The notes under the pieces: model-generated
What the model was told of the DNA's origin: nothing
The model's database searches: none
Seen by the model: only the letters and a program-made list of their open reading frames with translations
Program-made: the position numbers and the translations under genes
Source of the DNA: Rhodomicrobium lacus
GTDB lineage: Bacteria; Pseudomonadota; Alphaproteobacteria; Rhizobiales; Rhodomicrobiaceae
Direction: 5' to 3'
DNA length: 64,000 nt
NCBI RefSeq assembly: GCF_003992725.1
Contig: NZ_RZNF01000012.1
Span: forward strand, 1,054,001 to 1,118,000
Part shown: in pieces, positions 7,338 through 15,243 of the stretch
Position numbering within the stretch: position 1 is the stretch's first letter
Layout of the letters: each line of letters starts with the position of its first letter

Positions 7338-8129
7338 ATGACATCCGAAATTGCGACCCCATTTGAGCCCGACTCCGGGCTTGTTTCGCGCATCGTCGCC
7401 GCCGAAAACCGCGAGGAAAGGCGCGGGTGCACGAGCCCGAACATCCTCATCCTGCACTACACGGGCATGGAAAGCGCCGAAGCGGCCATCCGCTGGCTCG
7501 CGCTTCGGGAGTCGGGGGTTTCCTGCCATTATGTCGTGGACGAGGCGGGCGCGATCACGCAACTCGTGCCCGAAAGCTTGCGCGCCTGGCATGCGGGGCT
7601 TTCGATGTGGGAAGGCCGCGACGATGTGAATTCCCGCTCCATCGGCATCGAGATTCACAATCCCGGCCACGGCCTCGGCTATCCCGACTTTCCGCTCGCG
7701 CAGATGTTCGCCGTCGAAAAGCTCTGCCACGACATCGTTGCGCGCAACCGCATCGCGCCGCGCCATGTTCTCGCCCATTCGGACATCGCGCCCGCCCGCA
7801 AGGAAGACCCCGGCGAGAAATTCAACTGGGCATGGCTGGCGCTCGGCGGCATCGGCCATTGGGTCGAACCCGCGCCGATCGTGGAAGGAGACGCGCTCGA
7901 CACGGGATCGTGCGGCGGCGCCGTGCGCGAGGTGCAAAAGAAGCTGGCGGCCTACGGCTACGGCATCGACGTCACCGGCGAATACGATGACGCCACGAGG
8001 ATTGTGGTAAGGGCCTTCCAGCGCCATTTCCGGCCCGCGCTGGTGGACGGGCGCGCGGATCTGTCGACGTTGAAAACGCTCGACGCCCTGCTGGACGCGC
8101 TGCCAGCCGCCGACGCTCGGTTGTTTTAG
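7338..8129 (+). CDS. N-acetylmuramoyl-L-alanine amidase, AmpD type, with peptidoglycan-binding domain
   Basis: A zinc amidase that cuts the bond between N-acetylmuramic acid and the stem peptide, in anhydromuropeptide recycling or wall turnover. Zinc ligands are visible as H40 (ILILHYTG) and the His/Asp of HVLAHSDIAPARKEDPG, the AmpD signature. Residues about 188-255 form a PG_binding_1 domain (VREVQKKLAAYGYGIDVTG...RAFQRHFRP). There is no signal peptide, which suits a cytoplasmic AmpD, although the binding domain is more typical of AmiD-like forms. Its TAG overlaps the stop codon of the convergent mutY gene. Confidence 0.88.
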   Translation: MTSEIATPFEPDSGLVSRIVAAENREERRGCTSPNILILHYTGMESAEAAIRWLALRESGVSCHYVVDEAGAITQLVPESLRAWHAGLSMWEGRDDVNSRSIGIEIHNPGHGLGYPDFPLAQMFAVEKLCHDIVARNRIAPRHVLAHSDIAPARKEDPGEKFNWAWLALGGIGHWVEPAPIVEGDALDTGSCGGAVREVQKKLAAYGYGIDVTGEYDDATRIVVRAFQRHFRPALVDGRADLSTLKTLDALLDALPAADARLF

Positions 8130-9310
8130 CGCGTCGGCTGCATGGGGAGGCCCAGCGCTTCGAGACCGGACGCGACGGCCTTCTTCATGACGGAGGGAAG
8201 GGCGAAGGCGGCGAGATCATCGAGCGCGGCCCATTCGCCGGAAAACACCGCCGCAGCCGAAGGGTCTGCGTTCGCGTCTGCCGCGAAAACGCGAAGTTCG
8301 AGATGAAAATGCGTGAAGGTGTGCTGAACGGTGCGCGCCTGCCGCCACGCCACCGAGCCAGCGTGAGCGCTATCCGCAACGGCTGAATCGGGTAACGGCG
8401 AGACGGACCTGGCTGCTGCATCGCCCTTCGTTCGTCCGCGCTTCGGGCGCGCCGCCACTTCGACCGCCGCCGTCTCATCGACCACCCATTCCGACATCGG
8501 CACTTCCATCATGCCGCCGAGCAGGCCCTTGTCCGCGCGCCGACGAAGCAGGATGCAGCCGCCGCGAACGATGACGAAGGCTTCGCCTCGTCGGGTCGGT
8601 CTCGCTGCCTTGGCCGCCCGCAATGGAAAACGCTCCGCATCCCCCGTCCCGGCGGCGGCGCAGAACGCGCGAACCGGACACATGAGACATGAAGGGGTGC
8701 GCGGACTGCAAAGGCCCGCGCCGAGGTCCATCATCGCTTGCGCGTAATCGCCGGGGCGCGCTTCGGGCGTCAACTCGGCTGCCCGCTTTCGCAGCTCCGC
8801 CTTGGCGGCGGGAAGCGGCGTCTCGACCGCGAATACGCGCGCGAGCACACGCTCCACGTTCCCGTCGACAACGGCGGCGGGCAGATCGAAGGCGATGGCC
8901 GCAATGGCCGCCGAGGTGTACGCGCCGACGCCCGGCAGCGCCCGCAGACCCTCCTCGTCGGCAGGGAAGCCGCGCTCGGCGAGCGCTTGCGCGCACGCGT
9001 GCAGGTTCCGCGCCCGCGAGTAGTAGCCGAGCCCCGCCCACGCGGCGAGCACGTCGTCGCGCGAGGCGGCGGCCAGCGCTTCGACGGTCGGCCAACGCCG
9101 CGTGAACGCCTCGAAATAGGGAATGACCGCCTTCACGGTCGTCTGCTGAAGCATGATCTCCGACAGCCACACGCGGTAAGGGTCGACACGCTCGCCGGGC
9201 TTCGCCCGCCACGGGAGATCACGCCGCGCGGCGTCATACCAGCGAAGCAGTGCGTGCTGGAAGCTCCCGGCGGCGAATGGGGGCCGCGCGCTGTGCTTCT
9301 TCTGCATCAT
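8126..9310 (-). CDS. mutY: A/G-specific adenine DNA glycosylase MutY
   Basis: MutY removes adenine mispaired with 8-oxoguanine. The catalytic Glu is in SEIMLQQTTV, the helix-hairpin-helix is LPGVGAYTSAAIAAIAFD, and the catalytic Asp is in VDGNVERVLAR. The [4Fe-4S] ligands follow the C-x6-C-x2-C-x5-C pattern (CSPRTPSCLMCPVRAFC). The C-terminal half is the NUDIX-like 8-oxoG recognition domain (LLGGMMEVP...VQHTFTHFHLELRV) with an Ala-rich insertion. The start is uncertain between ATG 9310 and GTG 9331, as neither has a good binding site. It is divergent from the DUF721 gene and tail-to-tail with the amidase. Confidence 0.93.
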   Translation of the reverse strand: MMQKKHSARPPFAAGSFQHALLRWYDAARRDLPWRAKPGERVDPYRVWLSEIMLQQTTVKAVIPYFEAFTRRWPTVEALAAASRDDVLAAWAGLGYYSRARNLHACAQALAERGFPADEEGLRALPGVGAYTSAAIAAIAFDLPAAVVDGNVERVLARVFAVETPLPAAKAELRKRAAELTPEARPGDYAQAMMDLGAGLCSPRTPSCLMCPVRAFCAAAGTGDAERFPLRAAKAARPTRRGEAFVIVRGGCILLRRRADKGLLGGMMEVPMSEWVVDETAAVEVAARPKRGRTKGDAAARSVSPLPDSAVADSAHAGSVAWRQARTVQHTFTHFHLELRVFAADANADPSAAAVFSGEWAALDDLAAFALPSVMKKAVASGLEALGLPMQPTR

Positions 9311-9349
9311 GTGCACACCAAACGGGGGCACCCGGCGTTTCGCGCCTTC

Positions 9350-9979
9350 ATGTCATGCCTCGAATCAGCCATCGCCCAAGCTATGGCGGTCTTCAACGAA
9401 CACGGCAAGAGCAGCGGCGCGAGCGCGCCGGCGGTTCCTTACAAAGGTCCGGTTTCCGTCGGGCGATTCATTGCGCCGGTCGCGGGCAAGACGCTCGCGC
9501 GGGGCGGCACGGTCATGGCGGAGCTTCTGGCCGAGTGGCCGGCGATCGCGGGCGAAAGCCTTGCGGCGCATACGAAGCCCGAGCGCCTGACGAAAGGCGC
9601 GCCGGAACCCGGCTTCGAAGGGCGCACACCGCCATCGGTGCTGCTCCTCAAGGTGGACCCGGCGAAGGCGCTCGACGTGCAATATATCGCGCCGCAGCTT
9701 GTGGAACGGATCAATCGCACGCTCGGCTTCCGCGCGGTGAGTGCGCTCCGGATCGTGCAGGGGCCAATCGCGGCGAAGCCCGCAAGACCGGCTCGCCGCG
9801 CACCGATCCGGCCCGCTTCGTCCTTGCAGGGAGAAACCGCATCGCCAGGCGCCACCGCCTCGACAGGCGGCACCCCATCCGCGACGCCAGAGCCGCAAGC
9901 CGCAATTCCGCAGCCGCAAGATCGCCTCGCCGCCGCGCTTGCCCGGATGGCCGAAGGTCGAAAGGCGCGCGGCCTCTGA
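9350..9979 (+). CDS. DUF721 (DciA-like) protein
   Basis: The N-terminal two thirds matches DUF721, the family of DciA helicase-loading proteins. The pattern LAEWPAIAGESLAAHTKPERL (residues about 60-80) is followed by SVLLLKVDPAKALDVQYIAPQLVERINRTLGFRAVSALRIVQG. The C-terminus (from about residue 140) is a Pro/Ala-rich low-complexity tail. The frame is open far upstream, but that part is antisense to mutY. ATG 9350 is the first start in the gap; ATG 9383 is an alternative. The mutY-DUF721-dsbA-smc order agrees with other alphaproteobacteria. Confidence 0.8.
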   Translation: MSCLESAIAQAMAVFNEHGKSSGASAPAVPYKGPVSVGRFIAPVAGKTLARGGTVMAELLAEWPAIAGESLAAHTKPERLTKGAPEPGFEGRTPPSVLLLKVDPAKALDVQYIAPQLVERINRTLGFRAVSALRIVQGPIAAKPARPARRAPIRPASSLQGETASPGATASTGGTPSATPEPQAAIPQPQDRLAAALARMAEGRKARGL

Positions 9980-10075
9980 CCGCGTCTCCCCAGTCTCTTG
10001 CACGGTCATGCTTGAATTTTGTTGTCGCGCGCTCCAAAACATCGCAAACGCGGATTTAATTCTGGGAGAGCGCTC

Positions 10076-10720
10076 GTGTCCTCGAAACTGAAGTTTGCAG
10101 TCTACGCCCCGGTGGCGGCCATGGCTCTTGCTCTGGGCTTGTCCACAATAGCCGACGGTCACTTCGTTTCCCCGGCCGCGGCGCAGGAAGCGGCACAACC
10201 CGCCCTACCCGATCAGGCGCTTGGAAAGGCCGATGCGCCCGTGACGATCATCGAGTATTCCTCGCTTTCATGTCCGCATTGCGCGACCTTCCATCGTACC
10301 GTTCTGCCTGAACTCAAGAAGCAGTTCATCGAAACCGGCAAGGTTCGTTATGTGCAGCGCGAGTTTCCGCTGAATGACGCGGCCTTCGCGGGCTCCGTGC
10401 TGGCGCGCTGCCTCGATTCGAGCCGCTTCTTCGCATTCAACGATCTCCTCTTCCAGAAGCAGGAAGACTGGGCCTTCAAGCAGGATGCGCTCACGCCGCT
10501 GAAGCTCTATGCGAAGCAGGCGGGGCTGAACGATGCCGAGTTCAACAAGTGCCTCGCGAACGAAGACCTTCAGAAGAAGGTGCTGGCAGTCCGCGAACTC
10601 GGGGAGAAGCAGGGCGTGCGCGGAACGCCGACTTTCTTCATCAATGGCAAGAAGTTCGACGGCGCACCCACGATCGAGGCTTTCGCTGAAGCGGTGAAGC
10701 CGTATCTCGGCACGCAATAG
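10076..10720 (+). CDS. DsbA-family thiol:disulfide oxidoreductase, exported
   Basis: A periplasmic thioredoxin-fold protein likely to form or isomerise disulfides. The start is GTG 10076, because GGGAGAG lies exactly 5 bases upstream; an in-frame start at 10019 lacks a site. The N-terminus is a Sec signal (LKFAVYAPVAAMALALG ... AAAQ). The active site CPHC lies in YSSLSCPHCATFH, and the cis-Pro loop is GVRGTPTFFING. Length is 214 residues. It is closed by a terminator and followed by a related lipoprotein gene, suggesting an ancient tandem duplication. Confidence 0.9.
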   Translation: MSSKLKFAVYAPVAAMALALGLSTIADGHFVSPAAAQEAAQPALPDQALGKADAPVTIIEYSSLSCPHCATFHRTVLPELKKQFIETGKVRYVQREFPLNDAAFAGSVLARCLDSSRFFAFNDLLFQKQEDWAFKQDALTPLKLYAKQAGLNDAEFNKCLANEDLQKKVLAVRELGEKQGVRGTPTFFINGKKFDGAPTIEAFAEAVKPYLGTQ

Positions 10721-10731
10721 GCAACATGAGG

Positions 10732-10752
10732 CGCCGCGAAAGCGGCGTTTTT
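10732..10752 (+). terminator. Rho-independent terminator
   Basis: A perfect 6-bp stem CGCCGC-GAAA-GCGGCG (10732-10747) with a stable GNRA loop is followed by T5. It sits 11 bases after the dsbA-like stop codon. Confidence 0.85.
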
Positions 10753-10839
10753 CATTCATAGTGCCCAGTATGTGAAGGTCGAGGCGAGCCTGAGGGAGGC
10801 GTCATCTCGACTTCGACGGGCAAGGAACGGGTGGGACCG

Positions 10840-11625
10840 ATGACCTTTTCAAACGTAGCGCGTCTTGTCGGCGCGGCGTCTTTCGCGGCACTTCTGGCCG
10901 GCTGCACCGGTGGCGTTTCATTGCCCGCCATGCCATCCATGCCCTCGCTTCCGTCGCTGTCGCTTGGTTCGGACGAAAGTGCCCAGGCTGACGCGGACAA
11001 GCCGAAGTCCGAGAAGCTGATCTCGGCGGCGGATCTCGCGGAGCCGGGCCCGCTCGGCGATCAGGTCATCGGCAAGGCGACCGCCCCGGTGACCATCGTC
11101 GAATATCTGTCTTTCACCTGCGCGAACAGCGCGAAGTTTCACGCCGAGACGCTGCCGAAGCTGAAAAAGGCCTATATCGACAAGGGCAAGGTGAAGCTCG
11201 TCCTGCGCGACTATCCGATCGGCAAGGCCGCCGCCGCCACCGCCGTTCTGAGCCGCTGCCTCCCGCAGAAGGACTATTCCAAGGTCGTGGAGAAGCTTCT
11301 GTCGACGCAACAGACGTGGGTTGCGCAGGAGGTTAAGCCCGATGACATTTACAATGCTGTGAAGTTCACAGGAATAAAGCGGGACAAGTTTGACGAGTGC
11401 CTCACGAATCAAAGCATTAATGATGCGTTGGTCCTGGTGAAGCAGCGAGGCCGGGGCTTCGGCGTTTCGGGCACGCCGACATTCTTCGTGAACGGCAAGA
11501 AAATGGCCGGTGCCGTGTCGTTCGAAGAGTTGCAGCCGGTTATCGAGGCTGCGCTGGCGAATCCCGCCGCGCCAACGGCGCAGCAGCCGCAGCCCCAGCA
11601 GCACGGTTCCGGCAATCCGGCCTGA
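10840..11625 (+). CDS. DsbA-fold lipoprotein with single-cysteine active site
   Basis: The N-terminus is a lipoprotein signal with lipobox LLAGC, so the protein should be anchored in the periplasm. A Ser/Pro-rich linker (PAMPSMPSLPSLSLG) leads to a DsbA-like domain whose frame closely follows the upstream paralogue (APVTIVEYLSFTCANSAKFH, VSGTPTFFVNG). The active site is CANS instead of CPHC, so the second cysteine is lost and only a mixed disulfide could form. The C-terminal tail is Gln/Pro-rich. Start choice is ATG 10840; GTG 10831 is possible but sits against AAGGAA. It lies 65 bases before smc and may be co-transcribed with it. Confidence 0.85.
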   Translation: MTFSNVARLVGAASFAALLAGCTGGVSLPAMPSMPSLPSLSLGSDESAQADADKPKSEKLISAADLAEPGPLGDQVIGKATAPVTIVEYLSFTCANSAKFHAETLPKLKKAYIDKGKVKLVLRDYPIGKAAAATAVLSRCLPQKDYSKVVEKLLSTQQTWVAQEVKPDDIYNAVKFTGIKRDKFDECLTNQSINDALVLVKQRGRGFGVSGTPTFFVNGKKMAGAVSFEELQPVIEAALANPAAPTAQQPQPQQHGSGNPA

Positions 11626-11690
11626 CGCGATCCGCTCGCGTCCACGGCTTGGCGGGCGTGACCGGGCGGTGAAACGGAAGGGCAAGACTT

Positions 11691-14600
11691 GTGCAGATCA
11701 CACGGCTTAGGCTTCTTGGCTTTAAATCCTTCGTGGAGCCGACCGAGCTTCTGATCGGTCTCGGCCTGACGGGCGTCGTCGGGCCGAACGGTTGCGGCAA
11801 GTCGAACCTGCTCGAAGCGCTGCGCTGGGTGATGGGCGAAACGTCCTACAAGACCATGCGCGCGTCCGCGATGGACGACGTCATCTTCTCCGGCACCGAC
11901 AAGCGCCCGGCCCGAAACATGGCCGAGGTGATGGTTGCCATCGACAACACGAAGCGCACCGCGCCCGCCGCCTTCAACGATGCCGATGTGCTCGAAATCT
12001 CGCGCCGCATCCAGCGCGAGGCCGGGTCCGTTTACAAGGTCAACGGCAAGGAGGTCCGCGCGAAGGACGTGCAGATCCTGTTTGCCGACGCGGCGACCGG
12101 CGCGCGCAGCCAGGCGATGGTCCAGCAGGGCACCATCGGCCAGCTCATCAACGCGAAGCCGCAGGATCGCCGCCGCATCCTCGAAGACGCGGCGGGCATC
12201 GCGGGCCTCTATACGCGCCGCCATGAAGCCGAACTTCGGCTGAAGGCCGCCGAGGCAAACCTCGAACGCCTGAAGGATGTGCTCGGCCAGCTCGGCAACC
12301 AGCTTGCAAGCCTCAGGCGGCAGGCCCGGCAAGCGCAGAAATATCGCGAATTGACGACCGAGCTTCGCAAGCTCGAAGCAATGCAGCAGCATTTGCATTA
12401 TTCGGCGGCGAACGCAGCCGTGCAGAGCGAGGAAGCGCAGCTTCTCGAAGCCTTGCGCGCTGTCGGGCAGTTCACCCAGGCCGAAGCGGCTGCCCTGCGG
12501 CTTCAGGCCGAGGCGGCGGACGCGCTCCAGCCGTTGCGCGACGAGGAAGCGACGCGCGCCGCCGTGCTCCATCGCATCGAGGTTGAGCGCAACACGCTCG
12601 ACCGTGAGGAAGCCCGCGCGAAGGAGCGCGAGGCCGAGCTTCGCGCGCGCCTCGTTCAGGTGCAGGCGGACGCCGAGCGCGAGGACGCAGCCATCGCGGA
12701 GGCGCGGGAGCTGCTCGAAAAGTTCGACCGCGACGAAGAAGCCCTGCGCGCGCTTGGCGATGGCACCGAGGCGCGGGCGGAAGCCGAGGCGCGCGCCGAA
12801 AACGCGATGGAGGGACTTGGCGAGGCGGAGGAAATGCTCAACGCGCTCACGGCGAAGGTGGCCGAGCTTCGCGCCGAGCGCCGCCAGCTTGAGGCGCAGA
12901 TCGGCGAACACGGCAGCCGCGCGGGCCGCTTCGCGCAGCAGGAAGCCGAGCTTTCGCGGCAATTGGCAGACCTTCGCGCCCGGGCCGAGGCCGCTTCGCC
13001 CGTGGACGATTTGCGCGAAGACGTCGCCATGCTCGAAGCGCAGATCGAGACCATCGAAGGCGACATCATCGCGGCGGAGGAAGCCGTCGCGGCGGCTCGC
13101 CAGCGCGAAAAGGACACGCGCGATGCAGCCGGGGCCGCGCGGCTCCGCGCGAAGAGCCTCGAAACCGAGGTGGCCACGCTCATCAAGCTGCTGAAGCCGT
13201 CCGACGCGGGCCGGTTCAAGCCCATCGTCGACCAGATCTCCGTTTCGCCCGGCTATGAGGCCGCACTCGGCGCAGCGCTCGGCGACGATCTCGACGTAAC
13301 GGCCGATCAGAACGCCCCGACACGCTGGACGCTCGTCAGCGATGCGGGCGGCGATCCCGCGCTGCCTTATGGCGCTGAACGGCTGTCGAATTTCGTGCGC
13401 GGTCCGCTTGAGCTTTCGCGCCGTCTCGCGCAGATCGGCGTCGTGGCGAGCCGCGACGAAGGCGAGCGGCTGAAGGCGAGTTTGGCCGTCGGCCAGCGGC
13501 TCGTGACGCGCGAGGGCGACCTCTGGCGCTGGGACGGGTTCGTGTCCGCCGCAAACGCACCGTCCGCCGCCGCGCGCCGCCTCGCAGAGCGCAACCGCCT
13601 CGCCGGGCTGGAGGAGCAGCTCGACGAGGTGCGCGAAGCCGCAGACCGCGCCGAAGCCGAGCGCCTTGCGGCGCAGAATGCCGCGACCGAGGCGCAGGCG
13701 TCCGAGAAGCGGCTTCGCGAAGCCGTTCGCGCGGCGCAGGCTCAACTGGCGCAAAAGCGCGCAACCTTCTCGCAGGCCGAGCGCGCCGCGATGGAGGAGG
13801 CGAACAAGCTTCGCAATATCGAGGAAGCGCGCGAACGCGCCGCCTATGCGCGCGAGGAGGCCGAAGCCGCCCGCGAAGATGCGCAGGCCGCGCTCGAAGA
13901 GGCTCGCCCGGTCGATCAGGCCGAAGCGGAGCTGGCGCGGCTCAAGGAGCGCGCCGCCGCCGCGCGCGACGTCTACACGCAGGCCAAGGCCGCGCTCGAC
14001 GGCATCGACCGCGACATCCGCGCCCGCGCCTTTCGACTGAAGCAGATCGGCGAGGAGCGGCTTCGCTGGCTCCAGCGCACCAAGAGCGCGAATGCGCAGA
14101 TCAACAGCCTCGCCGAGCGGCTCGACGGCATCCGGGCGGAACTGGCCGAGGCGGAGGAGCTTCCGGCGAAGATCGCGGACCGGCGGAACAAGATCCTAAC
14201 CGAGATCGGGCAGGCCGAAACCGCACGCAAGGCCGCCGCCGACCAACTTGCCGCCGCCACGAACAGCCTGCGCGATGCAGACCGCGCGCTCCGCGATGCG
14301 CAGTCCGGGCTTTCAACCGCGCGCGAAACCCGGGCCCGCATTGAAGCGCGGCTCGAAGCCGCGCGCGAGCGCCGCGCGGAATACGCGAACGCGATCCGCG
14401 ACACCTTCGAGTGTCAGCCGCCGGAGATCCTGAAAGCGGTCGGCCTGGAGGAAGACGCGGCGCTTCCCCCGCCGCAGGAGATCGAACAGCAGATCGTAAA
14501 GCTCAAGGCGGAGCGCGAGCGTCTCGGCGGCGTCAATCTGCGCGCCGAGGAAGAAGCGGCGGCGCTCGGCGGCGAGTTCGACGGCATGGAGAAGGAGCGC

Positions 14601-15149
14601 GCCGACCTTCAGGAGGCCATCGGCAAGCTGCGCACCGGCATTGCGAGCCTCAACAAGGAAGGCCGCAAGCGCCTGCTAGAAGCGTTCGACACGGTGCAAG
14701 CCCATTTCGTGCGACTCTTCCAGATCCTGTTCGGCGGTGGCGAGGCCGAACTGCAACTCATCGAAAGCGACGACCCGCTGGAAAGCGGCCTCGAAATCTT
14801 CTGCCGCCCGCCCGGCAAGAAGCCGCAGACGCTCACGCTGCTTTCGGGCGGTGAAAAGGCGCTGACCGCGCTCGCACTCATCTTCGCGGTGTTCCTCACG
14901 AACCCGTCGCCGATCTGCGTGCTCGACGAGGTGGACGCGCCGCTCGACGACGCCAACGTGGACCGCTTCTGCACCATGATGGAAGAGATGTCGCGCTCCA
15001 CCGAGACGCGCTTCCTCGTCATTACCCATCACCCGATGACCATGGCGCGCATGAACCGGCTGTTCGGCGTCACCATGCAGGAGAAGGGCGTGAGCCAGCT
15101 CGTCAGCGTGGATCTGCAGGCGGCGGAGCGGTTCCGGGACGCGAGCTGA
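11691..15149 (+). CDS. smc: chromosome segregation protein SMC
   Basis: A 1152-residue SMC ATPase that organises and segregates the chromosome with ScpA and ScpB. The Walker A motif GPNGCGKS is at residues 31-38. Long Ala/Glu/Arg-rich coiled coils run from about 165 to 495 and from 640 to 980. They flank a hinge (FKPIVDQISVSPGYEAALGAAL ... GDLWRWDGFV). The C-terminal head has the signature LSGGEKALTALAL and Walker B ICVLDEVDAPLDDANVDRF. The start is GTG 11691 with GGAAGGG upstream; the start codon and length suit the family. Confidence 0.96.
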   Translation: MQITRLRLLGFKSFVEPTELLIGLGLTGVVGPNGCGKSNLLEALRWVMGETSYKTMRASAMDDVIFSGTDKRPARNMAEVMVAIDNTKRTAPAAFNDADVLEISRRIQREAGSVYKVNGKEVRAKDVQILFADAATGARSQAMVQQGTIGQLINAKPQDRRRILEDAAGIAGLYTRRHEAELRLKAAEANLERLKDVLGQLGNQLASLRRQARQAQKYRELTTELRKLEAMQQHLHYSAANAAVQSEEAQLLEALRAVGQFTQAEAAALRLQAEAADALQPLRDEEATRAAVLHRIEVERNTLDREEARAKEREAELRARLVQVQADAEREDAAIAEARELLEKFDRDEEALRALGDGTEARAEAEARAENAMEGLGEAEEMLNALTAKVAELRAERRQLEAQIGEHGSRAGRFAQQEAELSRQLADLRARAEAASPVDDLREDVAMLEAQIETIEGDIIAAEEAVAAARQREKDTRDAAGAARLRAKSLETEVATLIKLLKPSDAGRFKPIVDQISVSPGYEAALGAALGDDLDVTADQNAPTRWTLVSDAGGDPALPYGAERLSNFVRGPLELSRRLAQIGVVASRDEGERLKASLAVGQRLVTREGDLWRWDGFVSAANAPSAAARRLAERNRLAGLEEQLDEVREAADRAEAERLAAQNAATEAQASEKRLREAVRAAQAQLAQKRATFSQAERAAMEEANKLRNIEEARERAAYAREEAEAAREDAQAALEEARPVDQAEAELARLKERAAAARDVYTQAKAALDGIDRDIRARAFRLKQIGEERLRWLQRTKSANAQINSLAERLDGIRAELAEAEELPAKIADRRNKILTEIGQAETARKAAADQLAAATNSLRDADRALRDAQSGLSTARETRARIEARLEAARERRAEYANAIRDTFECQPPEILKAVGLEEDAALPPPQEIEQQIVKLKAERERLGGVNLRAEEEAAALGGEFDGMEKERADLQEAIGKLRTGIASLNKEGRKRLLEAFDTVQAHFVRLFQILFGGGEAELQLIESDDPLESGLEIFCRPPGKKPQTLTLLSGGEKALTALALIFAVFLTNPSPICVLDEVDAPLDDANVDRFCTMMEEMSRSTETRFLVITHHPMTMARMNRLFGVTMQEKGVSQLVSVDLQAAERFRDAS

Positions 15150-15243
15150 CGCGCGAGCCGCGGTTTATATCTGATTACCCATCTCGACCGAAGCGGCGCT
15201 TCCGGTTATCACTTGCATAGCTCGGGCTAGTCGGGGACGGGGC

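Noticed and set aside
6567-8027. 486-codon minus-strand ORF
   Set aside because: It is antisense to both the djlA-like and ampD-like genes; its Arg/His/Val-rich composition is typical of a shadow frame.
8738-9349. Upstream extension of the DUF721 frame
   Set aside because: It lies antisense to mutY and has no similarity; the domain starts after 9350.
11409-13754. 781-codon minus-strand ORF
   Set aside because: It is antisense to smc; no recognisable domain.
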